NCBI GenBank assembly: GCA_945897565.1
Contig: CAMDFN010000001.1
Span: 1-64,000 of the forward strand
Origin: Chryseobacterium gleum
GTDB taxonomy: Bacteria; Bacteroidota; Bacteroidia; Flavobacteriales_D; Crocinitomicaceae
Reading direction: 5' to 3'
Length of the DNA: 64,000 nt
Made by a program: the position numbers and the translations under genes. Below are positions 44,685-52,337 of this stretch, one piece after another (within the stretch, counting starts at the first letter, position 1; each line of letters begins with the position of its first letter). The notes under the pieces are model-generated. The model searched no databases and was not told where the DNA came from. It saw only the letters and a list, made by a program, of their open reading frames with translations.

Positions 44685-45404
44685 TTATTTTATAAATTGT
44701 TGATTCACCCAACCAGTGTCTGTTTTATCCGTAACAAATATCCAAGTATTTCCTCCAATTACAGCACTTGAATCATTGATTTGCCAAATGGAGTCATTTT
44801 GTTTCAAGAATTTCAAAATTTCACCATTGGTTCCTGCAGATTTTCGAAGATTGAGGCCTTCAGTATTGATGATTTTACCTGAATTTGAGTCATTACTTTT
44901 TTGATCATCTTCGCCAATAAAACCGAAATAATTGAGCGCACCGTAAACGATAGCAAATAGAATTATCCATGTAATTATTTGAACTAGACAGCCGGGTTTT
45001 TTAGCAGGTTCAGTGGGTTCAATATCATTGATCATACGATCAATTTCAATCTGTTTTCTTGTAATATTGCGTCTCTTTTCATCTAAATCGGATGAAGAAA
45101 AACTGGAGGATGTTGATGAAGTATCTTCTGAAGAACTTGAGCTTGAGCTACTTGAAGAACTAAAAAAACCACTGGATTTTGGGGTTCTAGAAGACCTTTT
45201 GAAGGCATCGGCCTCGTATGCGTATTTCACTCGAAAGACTTTAATGTCTGCATCATATGCATATTTAACTTCAAAGGCTTTGTAGTCTGCCTCATAGGCA
45301 TACTTGACAAGAAATACTTTTTCTTCTGCTTCGTAAGCATAATCAACAAAATAGACCTTTTTATCAGCCTCATACTTGTGTTTAACGAGAAATAATTTTG
45401 CCAT
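44685..45404 (-). CDS. Membrane protein with five 13-residue YAYEAD repeats, Ser-rich linker, TM helix and SH3 domain
   Basis: 239 residues. Residues 2-66 are five tandem 13-mers of the form xKVFxVKYAYEAD (DUF6150-like beta repeats). A Ser-rich linker follows (~70-105) and a Lys/Arg-rich helix (DEKRRNITRKQIEIDRM). One membrane helix is at ~140-158 (LVQIITWIILFAIVYGALNY), then an SH3b domain at ~178-239 (NTEGLNLRKSAGTNGEILKFL... TGWVNQQFI). The repeats are predicted cytoplasmic and the SH3b periplasmic, where it could bind peptidoglycan. It heads the leftward unit, divergent from the DUF4407 unit. Confidence 0.75.
   Translation of the reverse strand: MAKLFLVKHKYEADKKVYFVDYAYEAEEKVFLVKYAYEADYKAFEVKYAYDADIKVFRVKYAYEADAFKRSSRTPKSSGFFSSSSSSSSSSSEDTSSTSSSFSSSDLDEKRRNITRKQIEIDRMINDIEPTEPAKKPGCLVQIITWIILFAIVYGALNYFGFIGEDDQKSNDSNSGKIINTEGLNLRKSAGTNGEILKFLKQNDSIWQINDSSAVIGGNTWIFVTDKTDTGWVNQQFIK
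45207..45401 (-). repeat. Five tandem 39-bp coding repeats
   Basis: Encodes residues 2-66 of the SH3 membrane protein as five 13-codon units (K-V-F-x-V-K-Y-A-Y-E-A-D register). The amino-acid pattern is well kept while codons differ, so it is an old, selected repeat rather than recent slippage. Confidence 0.8.
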
Positions 45405-45476
45405 TCAATACTTTTTACCAAATTAACAAATTATTGTTTTTATCCACAACTCTTACAAGCACGCGGGAAGTTTTTA

Positions 45477-45484
45477 TATATTTG
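45477..45484 (+). promoter_or_regulatory. -7 box at the start of the DUF4407 unit
   Basis: TATATTTG, a perfect TAnnTTTG match, ends 3 nt before the ATG at 45488. It lies in the 83-nt region between the divergent units. Confidence 0.4.
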
Positions 45485-45487
45485 AGA

Positions 45488-46036
45488 ATGCCCAAACTGC
45501 TACTCAACGGAAGCAATTCTGTGAATTATAATTTACACGGTCAAGACCTCGTCTTGAACTTTGAATTTCCAGAGGCACTGTTTGTATCTATTTATTACAA
45601 TGAAATCCCAGTTACAGACAAGTTCAAGAGCAGCCCATTTTGGTTTTGGAAACGTCGTTCTTGGCATCGAAATACAGGTGAGTTTAAGGCACATGTCAAC
45701 GTTTACCATCCATTTGTAAGAATTACCCTTTGGTCAAAATGGTTCATTCCAAAAAGAATCATGATTCCGTTAAAGGTAAATCACATCAAGGTTCAATCAT
45801 CTTTACCTAGTTGGCAACTGAATATGCCAAAAAAATTAAAAAATCCTAGATTATTTTTGGGTACAGGTATTCAAAAGTTACAAATTCCTCGGTTGATTGA
45901 AAATAAAAATCATTTTAAATCAATTGAATTTGAGTTGAATTCAGAATATTCAGATCCCGATGAATATCTAAAGTATAAAACCAATCATTCAATTTATATT
46001 AAAAACAAAGAAGTATGGAAAACCCAACTTATATAA
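45488..46036 (+). CDS. Hypothetical protein, first gene of the DUF4407 unit
   Basis: 182 residues from ATG 45488, the start immediately after the TATATTTG box; an earlier ATG at 45398 would overlap the divergent gene and was rejected. Basic, rich in W/F/I, with beta-like pattern (GQDLVLNFEFPEALFVSIYYNEIP) and KRRSW, KWFIPKR clusters. No clear membrane helix or signal peptide. No family recognised. The 3' end overlaps the DUF4407 gene by 22 nt, so the two are translated together. Confidence 0.65.
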   Translation: MPKLLLNGSNSVNYNLHGQDLVLNFEFPEALFVSIYYNEIPVTDKFKSSPFWFWKRRSWHRNTGEFKAHVNVYHPFVRITLWSKWFIPKRIMIPLKVNHIKVQSSLPSWQLNMPKKLKNPRLFLGTGIQKLQIPRLIENKNHFKSIEFELNSEYSDPDEYLKYKTNHSIYIKNKEVWKTQLI

Positions 46037-47277
46037 ACACGGTTAAGTGGCAAACTAAATTTTTATGGTGGTGCGCTGGTGCTGATGCCTATTTTTTGTC
46101 AAAAGCACCGATGCAAGATCGAGTTAAATATGCAGGAATTGGCGGTATTGTTTTATGCACTGGCTTGTTAGCGGCTTTTTCTGGTGGCTTTGCCTATTAC
46201 ACCATTTTTGGTCCTAAAAACAATGCGATAAACGATGCTACAAGCATTGGAACCATTTTCGGATCTGGAATTTTCGGTATCATTTGGGGACTCATCATCT
46301 TGAACCTCGACCGCTTTATAGTTTCCTCGACTGGTAAAGGAGATGGAACAGATAAAGTAACAGGAAAAGAGCTATTACAAGCAGCTCCTCGAATCATTAT
46401 TGCACTTATTTTGGGTTTTGCTATTTCAGCACCACTAGAAATTAAAATTCTAGAGTCTGAGATTGATTCTGAACTGAGTGCATACCAAAAAGAATACGCT
46501 GAAAAACTGAACGGCCAGACAGATATCTTATTCAAGCAGAAAGTGGCAAAACTTGAAAAAGACAAGGCTGAATACGAGAAGAAGTTAAAGGGTTACGAAG
46601 CTGAGCTCAAAACCTACGACGACGAAATTGATGGTTTGGTAGCGGTTCAACAAGCAGAGATGCAAGACAAGCGCGCTTACGGGTTTGGCCCGGTTGCTCG
46701 TAAAATGCAAGCCGATATTGATACTAAACGCGCCGAAAAGGATAAGTTTATCAAACTTAAAGCAGCTGAGGTGGGTGCTTGGCGCAAACAACTTGACTTT
46801 GCCGATAACCAAATCAATCAAAATTCAGACGACCTTCGCCAGGCCTATAAAGACAACGAGACGCGTTCTCATGGCTACGACGGTTTATTGAAGCGCATTC
46901 AAATCTCCCATGAAATAGGCGGCTGGATTCCTTGGATTATTCTAGGCGTTTTCTTGTGTATTGAAATGGGTCCAATCTTCTTTAAAATGATGCTGAACAA
47001 AGGCCCTTATGACTACATGGTGGAGAACTACAACAAAATGCGCCAGGTAGAAGCAGGTGTCATTTCCGAAAGTTTGCTTTATGAAAGTGTAAATGGCATC
47101 ATGCACATGGAGAAATATACCTACCTCGACTACGAAACGGCAAAAGCTGAAAGAGAGGAGAAAATGCTCAAGCAGAAGGAACTCAATAAGCAAATCATTG
47201 AAGAATGGAATAAAACCACTTCAAAAGACATCAAAGAAAACCCTACAAAGTACTTCCAAAACGATCAACAAGCCTAA
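46015..47277 (+). CDS. DUF4407 membrane protein with long coiled coil
   Basis: 420 residues. The opening WQTKFLWWCAGADAYFLSKAP is the DUF4407 signature region. Three membrane helices (~45-68 IGGIVLCTGLLAAFSGGF, ~78-100 FGSGIFGIIWGLIILNLDRF, ~125-145 RIIIALILGFAISAPLEI) come before a ~140-residue heptad-rich coiled coil (KLEKDKAEYEKKLKGYEAEL...) and a fourth helix (WIPWIILGVFLCIEMGPIFF). The coiled coil is probably extracytoplasmic given the even helix count on either side, but topology is uncertain. DUF4407 proteins are uncharacterised. Here it is embedded with OmpA, transglutaminase-like and DUF350 genes. Confidence 0.85.
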   Translation: MENPTYINTVKWQTKFLWWCAGADAYFLSKAPMQDRVKYAGIGGIVLCTGLLAAFSGGFAYYTIFGPKNNAINDATSIGTIFGSGIFGIIWGLIILNLDRFIVSSTGKGDGTDKVTGKELLQAAPRIIIALILGFAISAPLEIKILESEIDSELSAYQKEYAEKLNGQTDILFKQKVAKLEKDKAEYEKKLKGYEAELKTYDDEIDGLVAVQQAEMQDKRAYGFGPVARKMQADIDTKRAEKDKFIKLKAAEVGAWRKQLDFADNQINQNSDDLRQAYKDNETRSHGYDGLLKRIQISHEIGGWIPWIILGVFLCIEMGPIFFKMMLNKGPYDYMVENYNKMRQVEAGVISESLLYESVNGIMHMEKYTYLDYETAKAEREEKMLKQKELNKQIIEEWNKTTSKDIKENPTKYFQNDQQA

Positions 47278-47282
47278 GGCAC

Positions 47283-48278
47283 ATGCTTGAAAAACTTGCC
47301 ATCTACTTGCTAGGTCTAGAACCTGAATGCTATCATACAGCATCGCAACAAGAAAAGTCCTATATCAATTGGGTGCTTTTCTCGTTTGCTGCTGTATTGC
47401 TTTCATGCCTAGCTGCAATGTTTGTGATAGGCTTATTTGTTTCGGGTAGCCTAATTATTGCTCTTTTGATCATGCTGTTAGGTACGTTTGTATTTGTGAG
47501 TATTTTTCGATTTTCGTTGATACTCATCAAGCCCGAGCTAACGTTCTTGGTAAAATTCAATCAAACGGTATTGCAAACTACCTGGAAAGAAAAATGGAAA
47601 CAAACCTTAACTGGCTTGAAATCTTGGCGTGCGTATTTCAAAACCATCCGCTGGAACCCAGATGTGGCCATACCAGGTTTTACACTTGTTTTTAGGCTTT
47701 TTTATATGGGCTTGCTTGCATTTGTATTGGTGTTCCCAATCACGACCATTTTTCATTGGCAGCGCACCATGTCTTATAACCAAGAATTGAGAGACAAAGC
47801 ACTGCAAGTTTATACCAAAGGTCTCGAAGAACAAAGCACCTTAGTTGCTTTTGAAAGTGACATTTCGACTTCTAAAAAGCTGAGTTGGTACGAGGATAAA
47901 GTGAGTAATGAGTATTTCACGATGCAGTTGTTTAAACACGCCAGTACGTATCCAGAATTCAAACTCATGATTTGGTTTGTCGGCATCATTCTGTTTTTGC
48001 CGCACTTTTTCTTGTTTCGCATGATGCGCAAAAAAGAGTTTGTGTATCAGGCTGCTGTTCAGGCGCATTTCAAGCAACTTATTGAAGCCAATTTCAAGCA
48101 ACTTGAAAAATCAGCGAAAAAAGTCCTTGCTAAATATGAACTTTTTGAGCCAGAGAGGCATCTAAATTTTTTACAAAAAGGGAATCCTTACCTGTCAAAA
48201 GATGAGCCCATAGTGCTTGAAAACATCAGTTTTAAAGATTTACAAAATCAGGTCAATACCTTGAACCCTACGACATGA
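47283..48278 (+). CDS. Four-helix membrane protein of unknown function
   Basis: 331 residues. Membrane segments: ~29-50 (WVLFSFAAVLLSCLAAMFVI), ~52-80 (GSLIIALLIMLLGTFVFVSI), ~131-157 (FTLVFRLFYMGLLAFVLVFP), ~226-245 (LMIWFVGIILFLPHFFLF). A soluble loop between helices 3 and 4 and a Lys-rich C-terminal tail (QLIEANFKQLEKSAKKVLAKY) are visible. Topologically it resembles the DUF4407 neighbour without the coiled coil. The last 4 nt overlap the OmpA gene (ATGA). Likely a membrane partner of that complex. Confidence 0.75.
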   Translation: MLEKLAIYLLGLEPECYHTASQQEKSYINWVLFSFAAVLLSCLAAMFVIGLFVSGSLIIALLIMLLGTFVFVSIFRFSLILIKPELTFLVKFNQTVLQTTWKEKWKQTLTGLKSWRAYFKTIRWNPDVAIPGFTLVFRLFYMGLLAFVLVFPITTIFHWQRTMSYNQELRDKALQVYTKGLEEQSTLVAFESDISTSKKLSWYEDKVSNEYFTMQLFKHASTYPEFKLMIWFVGIILFLPHFFLFRMMRKKEFVYQAAVQAHFKQLIEANFKQLEKSAKKVLAKYELFEPERHLNFLQKGNPYLSKDEPIVLENISFKDLQNQVNTLNPTT

Positions 48279-49576
48279 AAACGATAGTGACTTATTACAA
48301 AGGTGTAATGCGCTGTCAGTTTTCTACGCAGCGTGCCAAGGAATTGGGTAAAGAGCACCGTTCTATTTTCCGCCACATTGCCCTTGAGCCCACCTTTGAA
48401 TTATTTGCTTCTGAAGAAATCACAGAAGAGGTTTATAAAAATGCGGTGCTTTCTATCAACGAAGGTCCGTTTTTGCGCCATGCAGAGCGCGAGGTCATCG
48501 ATTATTACCACCAAGACTTAGCACCCGATGGCAAGCGCATGTATGCCGATGAAATTTGGATGGGTGTAGAGACCGAAGCTCAAATTATCGATGCAAAGGC
48601 CTGGGATTGGAATAGCCTGCGTTTTGATGCGATTCCTCCTAAGTACTTGCACGATTGTTTTTTGGCCTACCATCCGAATGCCAATCACGGTAGAATCGGA
48701 GGGCCGGTTTACCTCAAAAGAGTCCAGGAGCTAGACGAAAAAGGACAAGAAATTTTTGCGAAAGCAGATTCAGAAGCAACAAGAGCAGTTTTGCTCGAAA
48801 GACAAGGCTGTTTCCAGGAATCAAGAGGTTGTACGCGCAAAATCTTTGGCTTCAATCTGGGTCTCAAGAATTGGATCAATTCGATTTTTGGTGGCATTTT
48901 TGGTGCAAATTTGATCGGCAAAGAACCCAATGGCTGTATGCCAAGTTTATTTCCGAGTGGTTGTTCGGGGGCTGGTTGCCAGCGTTTTGGCTGTGGCATT
49001 TTGAGCTTATTGGCTTCCTTGGCATTCTTACTTTGGATGCTGCGCTGCTTGCTTTTTGGTGATTGCGGTAATCAAAACGCAAACCAAGTGAGGGTGGTCG
49101 AGAAAATTATCCACGACACCATTTACGTGGAGAAAAACTCTAAAGTCGATACCGTCACATATGTTGACGAAACAACGAATACAACTGTAAAAATGCTTAG
49201 TTTGCCCAATGTGCAATTTGAGAAAAATAAGGATAAATTGTTGCGTTCGTCTATTCCACAAATCAATGAACTCGCGGCATATTTGATGGAAAACAAAGAA
49301 ATAGAAGCTGAAATCATAGGCCATACTGATGCTGATGGCGATGCCGAAACCAACCGTATTTTGTCACAGAAAAGAGCCGAGGCCGTGCGCCAGTACCTCA
49401 TCAGAAATGGAGTAGAAGCCAACCGAGTAAAGGCCACAGGAAAAGGAGAGACAGAGCCCGTTACAGATAATAGCACAGCTGAAGGCAGAGCTATGAATAG
49501 AAGGGTGGAGGTAAAACTTTCACAAGTAAGCTCTACCAAAACTACCCGAACGCAAGAACAACGAAGACAAGAATAG
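48275..49576 (+). CDS. Inner-membrane protein with C-terminal OmpA peptidoglycan-binding domain
   Basis: 433 residues. The N-terminal ~230 residues lack a signal peptide and should be cytoplasmic. A Cys-rich patch (GCMPSLFPSGCSGAGCQRFG) directly precedes one membrane helix (~245-263, ILSLLASLAFLLWMLRCLLF). The periplasmic end is an OmpA domain (~315-420): VQFEKNKDKLLRSSIPQI, IIGHTDADGDAETN, LSQKRAEAVRQYL, GKGETEP and AMNRRVEV. An OmpA domain on a cytoplasm-facing protein links the inner membrane to peptidoglycan, as MotB does, but no MotA-like partner exists here. It overlaps the next gene (TAGTG). Confidence 0.85.
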   Translation: MKTIVTYYKGVMRCQFSTQRAKELGKEHRSIFRHIALEPTFELFASEEITEEVYKNAVLSINEGPFLRHAEREVIDYYHQDLAPDGKRMYADEIWMGVETEAQIIDAKAWDWNSLRFDAIPPKYLHDCFLAYHPNANHGRIGGPVYLKRVQELDEKGQEIFAKADSEATRAVLLERQGCFQESRGCTRKIFGFNLGLKNWINSIFGGIFGANLIGKEPNGCMPSLFPSGCSGAGCQRFGCGILSLLASLAFLLWMLRCLLFGDCGNQNANQVRVVEKIIHDTIYVEKNSKVDTVTYVDETTNTTVKMLSLPNVQFEKNKDKLLRSSIPQINELAAYLMENKEIEAEIIGHTDADGDAETNRILSQKRAEAVRQYLIRNGVEANRVKATGKGETEPVTDNSTAEGRAMNRRVEVKLSQVSSTKTTRTQEQRRQE

Positions 49577-51234
49577 TGGCAAATCCGCACATCAAATATT
49601 ACAAAGCAACATTTAGCGGCATTTTTAATAGCCGTGAGCAAGCGCATTTGCCCTATTATCAGTTCAATGAGATTGAGTGGGAGCAGTTGAAATTTGAAAA
49701 TCTTGAACCGCTCGATTTTTATGAAGCTTGGGAAGAACAAACCAGTAATTCTTGGTACCGAAAAACACTCAAGCCCTACAAGAACATGTTTTTGTCGAGG
49801 CAATGGGTTTTGCGTTGGCCCAAGCTGATTTCTGCCCGAGACTTCCCCTGGATTCGCGGCGTCAAACGGCAAAGACCTGTTTTTAGAAAAAGACCTCATT
49901 TGGTAATTCCAATTAATGAGCAATTCCAATTACATGAAACGCTACACGAAGTTATCCTGAAGCAAATTGCATTTGTCGAGGATGGAAAAGAATGGTTTGG
50001 AGGTTTCAGACGAGCCCAAGGTGTGGCCTTATTTCAGATTCATTTAGACCCGCCTAAAAAAACTAAACCTGTTGCGTCGCAAACCGTAGATCCAACAGTC
50101 AACCAAATCGCAGTTGTAGATGGTAATTTAAATCTCAACGACACCAATACAGGGGTAACCAATATCTGGTCCATCAATCAACAGTTACAAGAAGACGCAA
50201 GTGTGGTTTCTCCGGTTCAAGCACCATTGCAAATGAGCCCGAAAGGCAACCGCCGTTGGCGTTGGTTTGTTTTGTTGTGGTTGATGTTGTGCTTGTGGAA
50301 AGCACCTGCTTTGCTTGTGCCTAGTTTACTCATCTTTGGTGCTATTGCATTTTACCGCTACTTTAGAAAAGCATGCTTGGGCTTATTAGTCTCTTTGTTT
50401 TTATTCGGGATTGTTGGCTATGTATTGATGCAAATTTTACCCGGTCAGGGAGACAACCAAGAAGCGGTTAAAACCGAAGATGGCAATATTAAAATTTTAC
50501 CTCCTAAACCAACAGACAACAAAGATCTACTTTCTGAAAAGGAGATTACCTGGTGGGATTTCATCCGCAATAAATACGCTATTTCCTATGCCACGAGCGC
50601 AACGAGTTTCTTTGAGTCTGAAACGGTTCATGCCCAAAAAGCAGAGCAAATCCAGGCGCAAAGTAGTGTAGAATATTACCGTCAATTGTATGCCGCTATG
50701 CAGGCCATGGATGCACCGAAATTAGACAGCATCATAGACAAGTTCAGAACAAAAGCACAAGCTAAAAACCTCAACAACATACAAACGGCCGAGATGGTTT
50801 GCACCTTTGTTCAAGAAATACCATATTTCTTGGTCCACGACTACAGTTGCCAAAAAGCCGTCGCTGAATCCGGCTCTAGTTTCTTGGCTGAATACCACAG
50901 TGAAAACAAACCATGTTTGCCTGAAATTCCTGGCGGCGTACAATCGCCATATGAGTTCATGCACAATTTAAAAGGTGATTGCGACACCCGAAGTTTATTG
51001 GCCTTTACTATTTTGAAAGAATTAGGCATTTCTGCATCCGTCTGGATCAGTGAAACTTATGGGCACTCTGTTTTGGGCGTTGGCTTGCCAGCAGGGTCAG
51101 GTTTTTACAAAGAGGTCAATGGCCGCAAACATTATGCGATAGAACTCACCGCAAAAGGATTCCGCTTGGGAATGATATCCCCCGAGCAGCAAATTGGTAG
51201 TAACTGGGATATCGCTTTATTTTATAACCGTTAA
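49576..51234 (+). CDS. Membrane protein with C-terminal transglutaminase-like domain
   Basis: 552 residues from a GTG at 49576 overlapping the OmpA gene stop (TAGTG). Residues 1-~160 are soluble (HIKYYKATFSGIF...), possibly related to the N-terminus of the OmpA protein (both open near YYK). Two or three membrane helices lie at ~225-290 (FVLLWLMLCLWKAPALLVP, ACLGLLVSLFLFGIVGYVLM). The C-terminal domain has a papain-like triad: LKGDCDTRSLLAF (Cys), YGHSVLGVGLP (His), HYAIELT (Glu). These domains act as peptidases or crosslinkers. The domain faces the periplasm or cytoplasm depending on helix count. Confidence 0.8.
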   Translation: MANPHIKYYKATFSGIFNSREQAHLPYYQFNEIEWEQLKFENLEPLDFYEAWEEQTSNSWYRKTLKPYKNMFLSRQWVLRWPKLISARDFPWIRGVKRQRPVFRKRPHLVIPINEQFQLHETLHEVILKQIAFVEDGKEWFGGFRRAQGVALFQIHLDPPKKTKPVASQTVDPTVNQIAVVDGNLNLNDTNTGVTNIWSINQQLQEDASVVSPVQAPLQMSPKGNRRWRWFVLLWLMLCLWKAPALLVPSLLIFGAIAFYRYFRKACLGLLVSLFLFGIVGYVLMQILPGQGDNQEAVKTEDGNIKILPPKPTDNKDLLSEKEITWWDFIRNKYAISYATSATSFFESETVHAQKAEQIQAQSSVEYYRQLYAAMQAMDAPKLDSIIDKFRTKAQAKNLNNIQTAEMVCTFVQEIPYFLVHDYSCQKAVAESGSSFLAEYHSENKPCLPEIPGGVQSPYEFMHNLKGDCDTRSLLAFTILKELGISASVWISETYGHSVLGVGLPAGSGFYKEVNGRKHYAIELTAKGFRLGMISPEQQIGSNWDIALFYNR

Positions 51235-51237
51235 GTC

Positions 51238-51747
51238 ATGAGTATTTTAATTATTTTTCAATTGCTAATTGCCTTCGTATTGGGCTTCACGGGCCTTTTT
51301 ATCATTCATCGGGTGGTAACAGGTTTTTTAGTGCGCAACTATCAAATTGACGACACCGATAACACTTCCTTGAGCGTATTTCAGGTAGGCGTTATTCTAA
51401 GTGGTGCGCTGATCTTGTCGGCTATTGTAGACCCAGCCGTGAATGCCATTCGCATACTCAATCCTGAAGGCACCCTCAGTATGTCTAACATGGGCAGCGC
51501 CTTGGGGTATATTGCGCTTTTTGCCATTATCGGAATTGTCTCTACATTTCTTGTCATTACCGGTGGCTTGGTCACCATCTTCCAAATGACGAAAGTCAAT
51601 GAAATCGAAGAAATGAAAGCCAAACGCATCAATTCATCGTTAATCGCCGCAGCATTAATCATCGGCATATCCTACATAGTTAGTGACTACTGTGGTCATT
51701 TGTGCGAGGCGATGATTCCGTATCCAGAGGTTTTACAAATTAGATAA
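51238..51747 (+). CDS. DUF350-like four-helix membrane protein
   Basis: 169 residues, almost entirely hydrophobic: LIIFQLLIAFVLGFTGLFII, VFQVGVILSGALILSAIV, ALGYIALFAIIGIVSTFLV, SSLIAAALIIGISYIVSDY. The repeating G-L-L/A-G-A pattern and 4-TM layout fit DUF350. It starts 3 nt after the transglutaminase-like gene and is the last of the unit. DUF350 proteins accompany envelope and ATP-grasp modules in other bacteria; no activity is known. Confidence 0.7.
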   Translation: MSILIIFQLLIAFVLGFTGLFIIHRVVTGFLVRNYQIDDTDNTSLSVFQVGVILSGALILSAIVDPAVNAIRILNPEGTLSMSNMGSALGYIALFAIIGIVSTFLVITGGLVTIFQMTKVNEIEEMKAKRINSSLIAAALIIGISYIVSDYCGHLCEAMIPYPEVLQIR

Positions 51748-51788
51748 AGGATTAAAAGCACCGCTTGTTTTAAGTTAGTCATCTTAGC

Positions 51789-52337
51789 ATGAATTCATTC
51801 AAACCCACTTCAGAATCAGAAACAGTTCTTACAGAGCTTATGATACCCAGCTACGCTAATTTTGGGGGCAAGGTGCATGGAGGCATTATGCTCTCCTTGA
51901 TGGATAAAGTGGCTTATGTTACAGCTGCCAAGCACAGTAGTGGATATGTGGTAACCGTTTCTGTGGAAGGTGTCGAATTTTTGAGCCCTATTGAAGTTGG
52001 AGACCTCGTGAGTTTGAAGGCACGTGTTAATTATGTCGGAACAAGCTCCATGATTGTGGGTATCAGAGTAGAAGCGCTCAACCCGAAGACAGGAGTGGTC
52101 AGACACACCAATTCTTGTTATTTCACCATGGTAGCCAAGGATGAAGATGGCAAGCCTACACCCGTGCCAGGACTGCTCATTACTGATGAAGAGAGCCTGC
52201 GCCGTTTTGCAGAAGGAAAGGCCTTGAAAAATTTGGCAAAGCAAAAAAGGCAGTTACTCAAAGAAGAGTTTCATTCTAAAAATCAAGAAGAGCTACTAAG
52301 TTACTTGAAAGGTGAGCGCTTGAGTTATACTGTTTAA
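51789..52337 (+). CDS. Acyl-CoA thioesterase (hot-dog fold)
   Basis: 182 residues. The hot-dog domain (~10-125) has the YciA/BFIT-type motif PSYANFGGKVHGGIMLSLMDKVAYVTAAKHS, with the G-G-K-V-H-G-G substrate loop and the catalytic Asp in LMDK. A short helical tail follows (LKNLAKQKRQLLKEE). It hydrolyses acyl-CoA to fatty acid and CoA in the cytoplasm. Convergent with the CbxX gene (4-nt overlap); it marks a return to ordinary chromosomal genes between two accessory regions. Confidence 0.9.
   Translation: MNSFKPTSESETVLTELMIPSYANFGGKVHGGIMLSLMDKVAYVTAAKHSSGYVVTVSVEGVEFLSPIEVGDLVSLKARVNYVGTSSMIVGIRVEALNPKTGVVRHTNSCYFTMVAKDEDGKPTPVPGLLITDEESLRRFAEGKALKNLAKQKRQLLKEEFHSKNQEELLSYLKGERLSYTV

Noticed and set aside
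45207-45401. CRISPR-like short tandem repeats
   Set aside because: Repeats are coding, contiguous without spacers and vary at DNA level while the protein pattern is kept.
46015-49576. Zorya-like (MotA/MotB-type) anti-phage system
   Set aside because: There is an inner-membrane OmpA protein like ZorB, but DUF4407 and the 4-TM protein do not show MotA/ZorA features and no ZorC/D/E helicase or nuclease is present.
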